Source of the DNA: an uncultured Cellvibrio sp. | GTDB lineage: Bacteria > Pseudomonadota > Gammaproteobacteria > Pseudomonadales > Cellvibrionaceae | Direction: 5' to 3' | Length of the DNA stretch: 64,000 bases | NCBI GenBank assembly: GCA_946481095.1 | Contig: CAMLML010000003.1 | Location: 33,380-97,379, forward strand | Shown: piece after piece, positions 1 to 8,829 of the stretch | How positions within the stretch are numbered: position 1 is the stretch's first letter | Layout: each line of letters begins with the position of its first letter | Translations under genes and position numbers: made by a program | Notes under the pieces: generated by a model | Databases searched by the model: none | What the model was told of the DNA's origin: nothing | What the model saw: the letters and a program-made list of their open reading frames with translations, nothing else

Positions 1-651
1 CATATCTATGTTGAAGGGTCTGCTGAATTGGAGGTTGAGCCGGACACTATGAATTTTTCGTTGAGCATACATGCGCTGGATATTGATCTCGCCAAGGCGA
101 AGGCTGATGTGGATGCTCGCTCCCGTTTGTTGATCGATACAGTGAAAAAGTTTGGCATTAAAGCAGATGATATAGCGACCACGGCGTTAAATATTCGTCC
201 TGAATATGAATATAAAGACAATCAGCGAGTATTGGTCGGTAATAATGTATCGCGACAAGTGGATATCACCCTGCGTGATTTAAAAAAATACCCCGATATG
301 ATGAAAGCCATGGTAGATGCAAAAATATCGGAAACCATTAATACCAATTTGACCTTGGCTGATAAAAAATCCGTTGAAGAAAAAGTGCAGACTGCTGCTA
401 TGAAAGATGCGCGTGAACGTGCCGAGCGTTTGGCCAAATCACAAGGTAAATCAGTCGGTGAGCCCTGGTCTATTTCGGAATTTAATATTCGCGGTGAAGA
501 GGTTTGGAAGCTGGTTCCCAATCGTCAGTTAATGGGTAGCTCTTCAAATAAAATGGCGGTGCGTGCAGAAATGGCTGATTCAAGTGAACCTTTTGAGCCA
601 GGTAAAATGAAAATTACTGCACAGCTGTATGTGGTTTATCTGTTGAAATAA
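1..651 (+). CDS. SIMPL-domain (DUF541) protein, 5' end missing
   Basis: Partial gene. The reading frame is open from base 1, so the real start lies upstream of the window; the first ATG-like codons inside it are not the start. The visible part begins with a strand reading I-x-V-x-G-x-A-E-x-E-V-x-P-D, the usual opening of the SIMPL (DUF541) domain, and runs through the whole domain to a TAA at 649-651. Family members are usually periplasmic or outer-membrane proteins of about 230-250 residues with an N-terminal signal, which would be in the missing part. The biochemical role of the family is poorly defined (oxidative stress and envelope links have been described for some members). It converges with the response regulator gene that ends at 661, with only 9 bp between them. 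Confidence 0.85.
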   Translation, partial: HIYVEGSAELEVEPDTMNFSLSIHALDIDLAKAKADVDARSRLLIDTVKKFGIKADDIATTALNIRPEYEYKDNQRVLVGNNVSRQVDITLRDLKKYPDMMKAMVDAKISETINTNLTLADKKSVEEKVQTAAMKDARERAERLAKSQGKSVGEPWSISEFNIRGEEVWKLVPNRQLMGSSSNKMAVRAEMADSSEPFEPGKMKITAQLYVVYLLK

Positions 652-660
652 ATTTAATTG

Positions 661-1377
661 TCAGATCTCCAGGCGCTGTTTTAATTCACGCGCCTGGCGT
701 CTTGATGCTTCCACTTTTGTTCCGTCTTCCATTTGAATCAATAAACCATCGCCAATCCAGGGTTCTATATTCGCGATAAAATTCAGGTTGATAATTTGTT
801 GGCGATTAGCTCTGAAAAAAATCTGTGGGTCGAGCCTTTCCTCAACATAATTTAATGAGCGTGGCATCATGGCATTGGTGTTGCGAAAAAACAGTCGAAC
901 ATAATTGCCATCGACTTGTAACAAACGAATTTCGTGATATTTCACAAAATGGCAACGCTCGCCTTCGCGAATAAATAAGTGATCATCCGCTTTACGATTG
1001 GTGGTGTGTGTTTGTGTGTTGAAATTACTTATATCCGCTTCCATTTTTTCCAGAGCTTGAAATAAACGTTCGGACGTAATGGGTTTCAATAAATAATCCA
1101 ATGCATTGACTTCAAAGGCGCGCAATGCGTGTTGTTCGTAAGCGGTAGTGAATATTACCTTTGGAATATGCTCGGCTTGTTCCAATACATCAAAACCGCT
1201 GCCGTCGGGTAGATGGATATCCAATAGTAATAAATCCGGTTTTAATTGATTAACCATTTCCAATGCTGATTTTACATCGGCCGCTTCACCGACAATTTCA
1301 TAACGGCTTTTTTCGCTCAGTAAGCCAGCCAGTTCTTTGCGAGCCAGGCGTGAATCATCCACTATCACGATATTCAT
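661..1377 (-). CDS. LytTR-family response regulator
   Basis: Cytoplasmic two-component response regulator of the LytR/AlgR type, 238 residues. An N-terminal receiver domain (about 1-120) carries the acidic pair D7-D8, the phosphoacceptor D53 in LLLLDIHLPDG and the conserved Lys in DYLLKPI. A LytTR DNA-binding domain fills about residues 135-238, including the typical NYVRL and RQQIINL stretches. Its start overlaps the last 4 bp of the histidine kinase gene, so the two are translationally coupled and form a cognate pair. LytTR regulators usually bind direct repeats near target promoters; the targets are unknown here, but the co-transcribed membrane protein and hydrolase are obvious candidates. 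Confidence 0.93.
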   Translation of the reverse strand: MNIVIVDDSRLARKELAGLLSEKSRYEIVGEAADVKSALEMVNQLKPDLLLLDIHLPDGSGFDVLEQAEHIPKVIFTTAYEQHALRAFEVNALDYLLKPITSERLFQALEKMEADISNFNTQTHTTNRKADDHLFIREGERCHFVKYHEIRLLQVDGNYVRLFFRNTNAMMPRSLNYVEERLDPQIFFRANRQQIINLNFIANIEPWIGDGLLIQMEDGTKVEASRRQARELKQRLEI

Positions 1378-2438
1378 AAAGGCATCTCCACAGTTGCGAT
1401 TACTGTGCCTGAAAATTGCAGTTGCAAACTGGCATTATCTGCGAATGCGGCCATTAAACGGTCGCGTGCATTTTTTAAACCTATGCCATTGCTTTCCTGT
1501 TCTGCAGGCAATTCTGCTGTGGGATTTTCCACTTGTAATCGCCAGCGATTGGACGAAATAGAATCGGCGCTGACGCGAATTTTGCCACCCAAACGGCGAC
1601 GGGCAATGCCATGTTTAATTGCATTTTCAACCAGTGTTTGCAATAAAAGTGGTGGCAATTGCGCATCCAGCAGCTCAGGCTCAATTACCAGTTCATAACT
1701 TAAACGCTGCTCAAATTGTAAGGCTTCCAGTGCCAAATAACCTTTTACCCATTCGACTTCTTCACGCAAGCTTACGGTCAACTTACTATCGCTATGCATT
1801 AAGCCGCGTAATAAAGTGGCGAGGTCATTTAACCCTTGTCGCGCTGCTTGTGCATCTTCCAAAATCAATGAGCGTATATTGTTGAGCGCATTAAATAAAA
1901 AATGGGAATTAATCTGGCTGCGTAAAAATTGCAATTCGATATCACGCAGTTTGATCTGGTTTTGCCAGTGTGCGGTTTCCATTTGCCGGCGCTTAACCCA
2001 CTCTGCCCGAAACAAATACACCAGGCACCAAAGAATCAACATTATGCAGGTATTGATGCTGTAGCCAATGAAACTGCCTGCTGAAGATTGTTGTAACCCT
2101 TGCCCCAGCGCCGGATCAGTTTGCAGTGTCATATAGATAATGCCAAACAAAATAAGTTGTATGATCATCGAAGCCAGTGGTAGCAACCAAAGCAACTGCA
2201 GACATAAATAGATCAGGCTTTTTTGACTGAAGAATCGTTTATACAAAAATCGCAAACCATGAGTGAAACCCAACATTAACACCGATAGCGTGAGGAAAAT
2301 ACTATTCATCAAAACCGATGAATAACCCCAGGCGGTTACAAAAACAAGATTAAGCAACCAGTAACCGCCCCAAAAAGCCAATTGGAAGATCCAATATTTT
2401 TTATGGCTGGAATTGATTATTTTGTCAGTCATGGTCAT
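1374..2438 (-). CDS. LytS/YehU-type sensor histidine kinase
   Basis: Inner-membrane sensor kinase of the His_kinase (PF06580) class that partners LytTR regulators, 354 residues. The N-terminal half (about 15-155) contains four hydrophobic segments. The phospho-acceptor box reads SQINSHFLFNALN (near residue 195), and an N-box with ENAIKHG and a GIGLKNARDRL G-box follow, so the HATPase is complete. There is no recognisable periplasmic or PAS sensor domain, so the signal is probably sensed through the membrane segments. Start: ATG at 2438 is followed two codons later by a second ATG (2432), which has the better-spaced AGGC element; either may be used. It overlaps the regulator gene by 4 bp and follows the membrane-protein gene by 9 bp. 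Confidence 0.92.
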   Translation of the reverse strand: MTMTDKIINSSHKKYWIFQLAFWGGYWLLNLVFVTAWGYSSVLMNSIFLTLSVLMLGFTHGLRFLYKRFFSQKSLIYLCLQLLWLLPLASMIIQLILFGIIYMTLQTDPALGQGLQQSSAGSFIGYSINTCIMLILWCLVYLFRAEWVKRRQMETAHWQNQIKLRDIELQFLRSQINSHFLFNALNNIRSLILEDAQAARQGLNDLATLLRGLMHSDSKLTVSLREEVEWVKGYLALEALQFEQRLSYELVIEPELLDAQLPPLLLQTLVENAIKHGIARRRLGGKIRVSADSISSNRWRLQVENPTAELPAEQESNGIGLKNARDRLMAAFADNASLQLQFSGTVIATVEMPL

Positions 2439-2447
2439 TGCCTGAAT

Positions 2448-3029
2448 TTAAATAGCCTGAGTATTCCGAGTGGTTGCTTTTATCAGTTTCCAACGTTTTT
2501 CCATTGTGTAAATGGTAATGATGTAAATGAAAATAATGATGGCAGGAATTACCTGAAAATGATGTTCAGGGAAAATATACCAAGCTATTAATATTAAAAT
2601 GGTACGGCCGATAGTATGAAAATAACCAATCCAATGTTGGATAATCCATGAAAAAGGAATCCACATTAAACCGGTTAAAATACCAACTGTTAAGGTAACC
2701 GAGCGGTAATCCTGCAGGCAGAATGGAATGGCAATAGTGTAAACCAATAATGCCATGAGCACTCCGCCAAAAAATAGCCGATCAAAAGGGTTCTTCTCTT
2801 TTCTGAAAAATGCTTCGCCGGTCAATTTGCTTAATATCATGGCTAAATACACAATACTGCCGGTTGCAATAAACAGTAACATCATGTTTTGAGAGTCATC
2901 TAAAAATAAACTGCCAATACCAATCACTGCCCAACAAATCAATCCTGCTAAAGGCGTTGCTAGAAAACGGCGGCTATTAAAAGCCGCACGTTGTTCATCA
3001 AGCGTTTTGACGTTAGAAAGAGTTGTCAT
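2448..3029 (-). CDS. Small polytopic membrane protein in two-component operon
   Basis: 193-residue inner-membrane protein. After a short polar N-terminus there are about five hydrophobic segments (roughly 28-45, 49-66, 85-105, 112-130 and 140-185), with basic loops between them. I do not recognise a catalytic motif or a named family. It lies between the alpha/beta hydrolase (16 bp gap) and the LytS-type kinase (9 bp gap) on the same strand, so it is almost surely co-transcribed. Inference: it could be an accessory sensor for the kinase or part of a membrane-stress response. No function is claimed. Confidence 0.8.
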   Translation of the reverse strand: MTTLSNVKTLDEQRAAFNSRRFLATPLAGLICWAVIGIGSLFLDDSQNMMLLFIATGSIVYLAMILSKLTGEAFFRKEKNPFDRLFFGGVLMALLVYTIAIPFCLQDYRSVTLTVGILTGLMWIPFSWIIQHWIGYFHTIGRTILILIAWYIFPEHHFQVIPAIIIFIYIITIYTMEKRWKLIKATTRNTQAI

Positions 3030-3045
3030 TTTTCTATCCTTTTAA

Positions 3046-3966
3046 TTATTGTTGGTTCAAAAATTGTTGGATTTGTTGATTGACCCATTCGTTATCATCC
3101 CAGGTTAAAAAATGAAATCCGGTTTCTGACATACGAATATCCACATTTTTTAATTGTGCGTATTGTGTTGTATAAATTGCCTTTGTGCTTTCTTGGGTTG
3201 AACCATAAGGTTTGTAAGCCGCCCATGCACCCAATACCATCACGGGTTTGTTAATTGCGGCAATACTAGCACGTAAATCAGTGGTCATTAATTCATACAT
3301 GGCTTGTGTGGTGGTTGCACGGTCACTGGTTTGGCTCCATTGAATTAACATGGCTTGACGCGATGCTTGGTTACTCATGCCTTGCACACTGAAAGCGGCA
3401 TTTTTAATGTAATCTTCATCGCTGGGCGCAGTCATTTGTGTGCGCATTTGTTCTGCTTGAGGTTTTGCTATTTCAACCGTGAGTGCAGGATTTTGAATTG
3501 CCGGGAAAAAAGGCAATGAATCCACAATCACAATTTTGTTGATTAATTCAGGCGAATCCAGTGTGATCATCAAGCTGAGCAATCCACCTAAACTATGCCC
3601 AACCAAAGTGACATTGGATAATTTTTTCTTTTTTATCATGGCAACAATATTATCTTTAACGGGAATCAAAAAACCCTGTTGCAAATTCATAGGTTGTTGG
3701 CCGGCAAAACCGGGCAAGTGAAGTAAAAAACATCGATGATTTTTTGCCAGAGATTCGCAAGTGTCAGTAAAGGTATCTTCGGCACTGTTTAATCCGGGGA
3801 TAAAAATCACCGCTGGGCCAGTGCCTTTTGCAGTTATCTCGATACCGGCAAATTCTTCGGCTTTGCTTTGTTGACTCATAATGCAAACAAAAATGGCGAT
3901 CATCACTGCAATCAAGCCACCTTTATTGTGACCACAAAACGTTTTTCTCAGGTTGGACAGTTTCAT
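3046..3966 (-). CDS. Alpha/beta-fold hydrolase with N-terminal membrane signal
   Basis: 306-residue serine hydrolase of the alpha/beta-hydrolase superfamily. Residues 17-36 form a hydrophobic signal peptide or anchor, so the enzyme is probably periplasmic. The oxyanion region is IFIPGLN (about 54-60), the nucleophile elbow is GHSLGG with Ser125, and the likely catalytic His lies in GFHFLTWDD near the C-terminus. The cap region is short. Substrate is unknown; esters or acyl groups are typical. It is the first gene of the leftward operon with the membrane protein, the LytS-type kinase and the LytTR regulator. A hydrolase in the lead position suggests that its expression, or a product it makes, is what the two-component pair senses (inference). 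Confidence 0.88.
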   Translation of the reverse strand: MKLSNLRKTFCGHNKGGLIAVMIAIFVCIMSQQSKAEEFAGIEITAKGTGPAVIFIPGLNSAEDTFTDTCESLAKNHRCFLLHLPGFAGQQPMNLQQGFLIPVKDNIVAMIKKKKLSNVTLVGHSLGGLLSLMITLDSPELINKIVIVDSLPFFPAIQNPALTVEIAKPQAEQMRTQMTAPSDEDYIKNAAFSVQGMSNQASRQAMLIQWSQTSDRATTTQAMYELMTTDLRASIAAINKPVMVLGAWAAYKPYGSTQESTKAIYTTQYAQLKNVDIRMSETGFHFLTWDDNEWVNQQIQQFLNQQ

Positions 3967-4073
3967 TTGGCATACTCCGTGGGTTGTCAGGAGAGGCCAG
4001 TGTGTAATGAGTCTGTAGATTAGGTGTGAAGATTATGGGGAGCGGTCGAAATCAGGGGGGAGTGGCCGAAAGG

Positions 4074-4946
4074 TCAGGGTTTTATCATGGGGTCAAAGAA
4101 ATAACGGCGGTAGTCTGTTTTCAAATCTTTTAATAGCGGGTTATCCAGATGATAAACCTTGCGCTTTGCCAGTTCTGTATAGTCAATACTTTCCCGATTA
4201 TACTTTTCCCACAATGCTTTAAGTGAACCATCGTTGAATGCTATTTCGAGTCCTTTTTCGATTCTGTTTTTTGCGATGATATTTTCTTTATTAATGTAAA
4301 AAAATCGTGGCAGGTCATAGACCAGCACAAAGCTTTTATCGAAATCCAGATCTTTCATGTCTTTGAAGTATTCCATTTCGGATTTAATTTGATTGATGCC
4401 ACGACAAAATAAATCAATTCTGTTGGATGTAATCATTTTGAATATATTGGTGTAAACAGGTACCTCAATTACAGTAAAACCATTTGCTTGCAAGATTTGT
4501 GTGTCTGCCCAGCCTACTCCTTGCGCAATAGTAAATTTTTGTAGATCCTGTAAATTATTTGCTTTGGCAACGGCTTCTTTTTTTGCCGGGCTGACAAAAC
4601 AAACACGATATCCCACAACTCCACCATCCAGCGGAATATTGATAAAAGTTAAATTGCCGGATTTTGTGAGTTCTGCCTCATAACTCAATTCGATTACCAT
4701 ATTGCCGTATACGTTGTGAACTACATCGCTTAGTGCGCGTAAGGTGTTGAATTCCGAGTTGACGGCGATCATCTTGTAGTCGCCAAATTCAGATTTGGTT
4801 TTTTCAAGTGCCAGTTTGACTATATCGTTGTAGTAGGTTTGGTATTCAGGAACCACATTAGAAGCCCTGTGATAGATAAGCAGGGGCTCTGCAGCTTTGA
4901 CAGCTGAGGTCAATATCAGTAATAACAGTACAAAATATTTTTCCAT
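4074..4946 (-). CDS. Periplasmic solute-binding-like protein (copy 2 of tandem pair)
   Basis: Secreted protein of about 290 residues resembling family-3 extracellular solute-binding proteins (the amino-acid/transporter-substrate-binding fold). It starts with a clear signal peptide cut near VKAAEP. I prefer the ATG at 4946 over the in-frame GTG at 4970 because it puts the signal peptide at the N-terminus and matches the upstream paralogue. Near-identical blocks with that paralogue include LTFINIPLDGG, TIAQGVGWADTQILQANGF and DLFCRGINQIKSEMEYF. No ABC permease or ATPase is next to it, so a role in ABC uptake is unproven. A lone sensor-like or enzymatic role is possible. It lies 20 bp after the upstream copy and is probably co-transcribed with it. 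Confidence 0.85.
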   Translation of the reverse strand: MEKYFVLLLLILTSAVKAAEPLLIYHRASNVVPEYQTYYNDIVKLALEKTKSEFGDYKMIAVNSEFNTLRALSDVVHNVYGNMVIELSYEAELTKSGNLTFINIPLDGGVVGYRVCFVSPAKKEAVAKANNLQDLQKFTIAQGVGWADTQILQANGFTVIEVPVYTNIFKMITSNRIDLFCRGINQIKSEMEYFKDMKDLDFDKSFVLVYDLPRFFYINKENIIAKNRIEKGLEIAFNDGSLKALWEKYNRESIDYTELAKRKVYHLDNPLLKDLKTDYRRYFFDPMIKP

Positions 4947-4966
4947 ACTAACTTTCTTTAGCGAGA

Positions 4967-5842
4967 TCACTGTGGTTTTACCATGGGATCAAAAAAATAT
5001 TCTCGGTAATCAGATGCAATATCTTTCAGTAAAGGGTTTTTCAGGTAATAAATTTTTCGATTGGCCAATCCTGCATATTCGATACTTTCCCGATTATATT
5101 TTTCCCATAAAGTTCTAAATGATCCATCATTAAATGCGATCTCAAGTCCCTTTTGAATTCTGTTTTTAGCCATAATATTTTCTTGATGAATATAGAAAAA
5201 TCGTGGCAAGTCATAAACTAATACGAAGCTTTTATCGAAATCCAGTCCTTTTAGACTCTTAAAATATTCCATCTCCGATTTGATTTGATTGATGCCTCTA
5301 CAAAATAAATCGACTCTGTTTGAGGTAATCATTTTAAATATATTGGTATAAACGGGAATTTCAATGACATTAAATCCATTCGCTTGCAATATCTGTGTGT
5401 CTGCCCAACCTACTCCCTGGGCTATGGTAAATTTTTGTAATTCCTGTAAGTTTTTTACATTGGCTACAGCTTCTTTTTTGGCAGGGCTGACAAAACAAAT
5501 TCGATAACCCACAATTCCTCCATCCAGAGGGATATTAATAAAGGTTAAATTGCCGGATTTGGTAAGTTCAGATTCGTAACTTAATTCAATCACCATATTC
5601 CCGTAGAGGTTGTTCGCCACATCACTGAGCGCCCGTAAGGTGTTCAACTCTGCGGGCACGGCAATCATTTTGTAATTGCCGAATTCCGGTTTGGTTTTTT
5701 CAAGAGCCAGCTTAACCAGGTCATCATAATAACCGTGGTATTCGGTCACTGTGTCAGCCGTTCTGTGATAGATGAGCAATGGCTCAGTCGCTATAGCTGT
5801 GTTAATCCAGCACAAAAACAGCAAGATAAAAAGTTTATCCAT
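4967..5842 (-). CDS. Periplasmic solute-binding-like protein (copy 1 of tandem pair)
   Basis: 291-residue paralogue of the neighbouring gene, upstream in the same transcript. The N-terminal signal peptide ends near AIATEP, and the mature protein has the same order of motifs: LLIYHR, ALEKTKPEFG, LTFINIPLDGG, YRICFVSPAKKEAVA, GVGWADTQILQANGF, DLFCRGINQIK and the C-terminal YFFDPM. The two proteins align almost without gaps, which points to a recent tandem duplication. The fold resembles SBP_bac_3 proteins, but no transporter genes accompany it. The gene is separated from the porin gene upstream by that gene's terminator (5905-5933), so a promoter must lie between about 5843 and 5904. Confidence 0.85.
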   Translation of the reverse strand: MDKLFILLFLCWINTAIATEPLLIYHRTADTVTEYHGYYDDLVKLALEKTKPEFGNYKMIAVPAELNTLRALSDVANNLYGNMVIELSYESELTKSGNLTFINIPLDGGIVGYRICFVSPAKKEAVANVKNLQELQKFTIAQGVGWADTQILQANGFNVIEIPVYTNIFKMITSNRVDLFCRGINQIKSEMEYFKSLKGLDFDKSFVLVYDLPRFFYIHQENIMAKNRIQKGLEIAFNDGSFRTLWEKYNRESIEYAGLANRKIYYLKNPLLKDIASDYREYFFDPMVKPQ

Positions 5843-5904
5843 GATGGTTTTCTTCGAATTTCTGTACCAGAAAGTCTAGATGAGAACTCAGGATTTGCGT
5901 TGCA

Positions 5905-5933
5905 ATAAAAAAGGCCATCTTGTGGATGGCCTT
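5905..5933 (-). terminator. Rho-independent terminator of the porin gene
   Basis: Inverted repeat with a 9-bp perfect stem (5911-5919 with 5925-5933) and a 5-nt loop, followed on the minus strand by six T residues. It sits about 25 bp after the stop codon of the leftward porin gene and isolates it from the solute-binding pair downstream. Confidence 0.85.
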
Positions 5934-5956
5934 TTCGGGTGCTTCAGTGGGTAGGA

Positions 5957-6673
5957 TTAGAAGCGGAAAGCGGCGCCAATAGAATAAGCATCTGCTTCAT
6001 CAGCAGAAACAATTTGGGCGTTCAGTGAGAAGTTATCATTGAAGAAGTAACGGGTACGAAGTCCATAAGCGGATTCTTCCTGATCTTCGAGAGTTGCGCC
6101 TACACTGAAAAAGCTGGTGAAGTAATAATCGGCAGCCAAAGAAAGAGTGTCTTCTTCGTCATCCGGGCCTTGAGCGAAACCGGCTTCTAAATTGATCGCT
6201 GTGTCACCTGCCAATTTACTAACGTATTTTGCGGCTATATTGGCTTCATAGTCTTCAGCTTCTTCACTGTGACTGGTGCTCACCAAGAGACCGTCAATAG
6301 GCGTGATCCCTAATGTGACGACAGTATCATTCTCATCTTCCATTTTTACGTATTGAGCACCAACATAGAAAATGGTGCTGGGAATATAAAAACCAAAACC
6401 AATATTTTGAGCATCTGAACTACCACCATCAAAATCAAATTCAGTATGACCTGCGTTCACAAAACTACGTCTTTCAAGAAAAGCTGCCTCTGCAAGCGGT
6501 TTATTGGCAGTATCAACAGGAGTGAAATGATAGACACCTTGAAGTGAAATGGCTGTAAGGTCATTATCAAAATCAGCGTATTCCAAGCTTACTTCGCCAT
6601 TGTATGTGTTAGCCATTGCTAAACTGGAAGTCAATAAAACAGCAGTTGATAAGAGGGTTTTTGAAAATTTCAT
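5957..6673 (-). CDS. Small putative outer-membrane porin
   Basis: 238-residue secreted protein with a classical signal peptide (KTLLSTAVLLTSSLAMA, cleavage near residue 21). The mature part has alternating polar and hydrophobic stretches rich in aromatic, Asp and Glu residues and ends in Phe (GAAFRF), as expected for a C-terminal beta-barrel strand. It resembles the 'putative porin' families of marine gammaproteobacteria, but no close named homologue is recognised. Start: an ATG 12 bp upstream (6685) overlaps the ribosome-binding sequence GGAG; the ATG at 6673 is spaced correctly from that GGAG and begins directly with the signal peptide, so I use it. A good terminator follows the gene. Confidence 0.8.
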   Translation of the reverse strand: MKFSKTLLSTAVLLTSSLAMANTYNGEVSLEYADFDNDLTAISLQGVYHFTPVDTANKPLAEAAFLERRSFVNAGHTEFDFDGGSSDAQNIGFGFYIPSTIFYVGAQYVKMEDENDTVVTLGITPIDGLLVSTSHSEEAEDYEANIAAKYVSKLAGDTAINLEAGFAQGPDDEEDTLSLAADYYFTSFFSVGATLEDQEESAYGLRTRYFFNDNFSLNAQIVSADEADAYSIGAAFRF

Positions 6674-6871
6674 GAAGTTCTCCATTTAAGATAGTGTGTT
6701 GCCGTAAACTCTGTCACGGCACGCGCAGGTTAACTGAAAAAGCTGAACCTTGTATGAACTAAATAAAATGATTTTGTCAGCTGATATAGTGATCAGGGTT
6801 ATAATTAAGTATTTACATGACAAATTGTTTGAATTTTATCCATCTGTTATTTTTAACGAAAGAGTTGTCTC

Positions 6872-8371
6872 ATGAACATCACCACAAATAATCATCAGGT
6901 TTATAAAACAGAACAAATCTCAACTTTGGACAAAGCCTTTATTTCCAGTGGTATTTCGTCAATTCAATTAATGAAACGCGCAGCAGAAGCAGCGTTTGAT
7001 TTATTGCAGCAATATTATAAAAATTTACCTGTGAGAGTTTTTTGTGGTGGTGGTAATAATGCGGGTGACGGTTATTTGTTGGCTGGATTATTGGCGCAAC
7101 GAAAATACTCGGTAGATCTGGTGCAAATAGTGCCAACCAATTTATTAAAAAATGATGCATTGCAAGCCTGTCAATTTGCACAAGAAAACGGTGTCAATTT
7201 TTATCAGTTGGAAGCGCAACCTGAAATAAAAAGTGGTGTATTGGTTGATGCACTTTTGGGTATTGGTGCAAAAGGTGCGCCGCGTGCAGAATTTGCAAAT
7301 GCGATCGAATATATGAATCAATCCGGTTTACCTATAGTGGCATTGGATTTACCTTCCGGATTGGATGCCGATACCGGTTATGCCCCCGGTGCAGTTGTTG
7401 TTGCATCGAAAACGATTTCTTTTATTGCACTGAAAGCCGGGTTGTTAACAGGAAAAGGGCCTGCAGTTTGTGGTGACGTCATTCTTGCGGATTTGCAAAT
7501 TCCCGATGAGTTATTAAGTCAGCAAAATGCAGAAGTAGAAATTATTCAATTAAAAAAATCTTTGGAATTTTTGAAGCCGAGAAAAGCCGACGCTCACAAA
7601 GGTGATTTTGGTCATGTGATGATTATTGGCGGTGACATTGGTTACGGTGGTGCTGCGCTGATGGCTGCCGAAGCCGCTGCACGTACAGGTGCGGGTTTGG
7701 TGAGTTTGGCTACTCGTCCTGAACATATTGCCGCCTCCCTTGTGCGCTGCCCGGAAATTATGGCGCGCGGTGTGGTTTCGGGGCAGGAACTTGAACCTTT
7801 ACTTGCCCGTCCCGGGGTATTGGTTGTGGGGCCGGGTTTGGGGCGCTCTCCATGGTCAGAACAGATGCTGCAACAGGCGGTAAAGTCAGGTTTGCCTATG
7901 GTGTTGGATGCTGATGCATTGAATATTCTGGCTGAAGGTAGAGTGGTGCCTGCGACTGTCAAAGGACAGTGGTTGTTGACACCACATCCTGCAGAGGCCG
8001 CTCGATTGTTGGGAAAAACTACTGCTGAAATTCAGTTCGACAGATTTCAATCGATCAGGGAGTTGCATCAGAGATATGATGCTTGCGTTATTTTGAAGGG
8101 AGCAGGTAGTTTGGTGTTAGGGAGTTCGGGCAAAATTGCAGTGGTTTCTGCGGGAAATCCGGGCATGGCCACTGGTGGTATGGGTGATGTTTTATCGGGG
8201 ATTTTAGGGGGATTACTGGCACAGGGTTTAGCCATAGAAAACGCTGCAAAACTCGGTGCAGTATTGCACGCAACAGCTGCTGACAGGGCGGCACAAATAA
8301 CCGGACAACCCGGGTTGATGGCGACAGATTTAATTCCCCGACTGTGCCAGATTATTCGGGATAAAGCATGA
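6872..8371 (+). CDS. nnr: Bifunctional NAD(P)HX epimerase/dehydratase
   Basis: Cytoplasmic metabolite-repair enzyme that restores hydrated NAD(P)H. The N-terminal NnrE (YjeF_N) epimerase domain spans about residues 1-215, with the FCGGGNNAGDGY nucleotide-binding loop and VDALLGIG. The C-terminal NnrD (ribokinase-like) ADP-dependent dehydratase domain spans about 225-499, with GDFGHVMIIGGD, DADALNIL, LTPHPAEAARLLG and the NPGMATGGMGDVLSG signature. At 499 residues it is close to the 500-515 usual for the fused bacterial enzyme. The stop overlaps the start of tsaE by 4 bp, a coupling seen in many gammaproteobacteria, where queG is often upstream and amiB-mutL downstream. Neither neighbour is present here. 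Confidence 0.96.
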   Translation: MNITTNNHQVYKTEQISTLDKAFISSGISSIQLMKRAAEAAFDLLQQYYKNLPVRVFCGGGNNAGDGYLLAGLLAQRKYSVDLVQIVPTNLLKNDALQACQFAQENGVNFYQLEAQPEIKSGVLVDALLGIGAKGAPRAEFANAIEYMNQSGLPIVALDLPSGLDADTGYAPGAVVVASKTISFIALKAGLLTGKGPAVCGDVILADLQIPDELLSQQNAEVEIIQLKKSLEFLKPRKADAHKGDFGHVMIIGGDIGYGGAALMAAEAAARTGAGLVSLATRPEHIAASLVRCPEIMARGVVSGQELEPLLARPGVLVVGPGLGRSPWSEQMLQQAVKSGLPMVLDADALNILAEGRVVPATVKGQWLLTPHPAEAARLLGKTTAEIQFDRFQSIRELHQRYDACVILKGAGSLVLGSSGKIAVVSAGNPGMATGGMGDVLSGILGGLLAQGLAIENAAKLGAVLHATAADRAAQITGQPGLMATDLIPRLCQIIRDKA

Positions 8372-8829
8372 TCAATTTGTACAAACCAACAGAGATTTTT
8401 TTGGAAAATGAAATGGCGACCCTGGAAGCGGGGCGCGAACTGGGTGCTGCTTTGTTGCAATATCCAAACAGTCTTTGTATTTATCTGGATGGAAATTTGG
8501 GCGCGGGAAAAACAACCTTAACCCGTGGGATTCTCAATGCATTTGGGCATACCGGTTTGGTAAAAAGCCCTACTTATACACTGGTAGAAACTTATGAATT
8601 TCCATCGAGACCCATCCATCATTTTGATTTGTATCGCTTGACTGATCCCGAAGAATTGGAGTTTATGGGGATTCGTGATTATTTTGTAATGAATGCAATT
8701 TGTTTGATCGAGTGGCCTGAAAAAGGGAAGGCTTATCTGCCTGATCCCGATTTGGTTATCAGTATGGAGTATCAGGCTCAATCAAGAATAATGCGTTTGC
8801 ATTCAAACCTAAGCGGTGATTCGCAATGA
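8368..8829 (+). CDS. tsaE: tRNA threonylcarbamoyladenosine biosynthesis ATPase TsaE
   Basis: 153-residue P-loop ATPase required, with TsaB, TsaC and TsaD, for the t6A37 modification of ANN-decoding tRNAs. The Walker A motif is [13 protein letters not shown] (about residues 34-46), followed by the family motifs [11 protein letters not shown] and HFDLYRL and the [15 protein letters not shown] stretch. Length is normal for the family. The start codon overlaps the nnr stop (ATGA). The last 21 bp overlap, tail to tail, the 3' end of nadC on the other strand, so there is no room for a separate terminator. Confidence 0.95.
   Translation: MINLYKPTEIFLENEMATLEAGRELGAALLQYPNSLCIYLDGNLGAGKTTLTRGILNAFGHTGLVKSPTYTLVETYEFPSRPIHHFDLYRLTDPEELEFMGIRDYFVMNAICLIEWPEKGKAYLPDPDLVISMEYQAQSRIMRLHSNLSGDSQ

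Noticed and set aside
4074..4970. Start of the second solute-binding gene at the GTG at 4970 (4-bp overlap)
   Set aside because: The ATG at 4946 aligns with the paralogue and begins the signal peptide.
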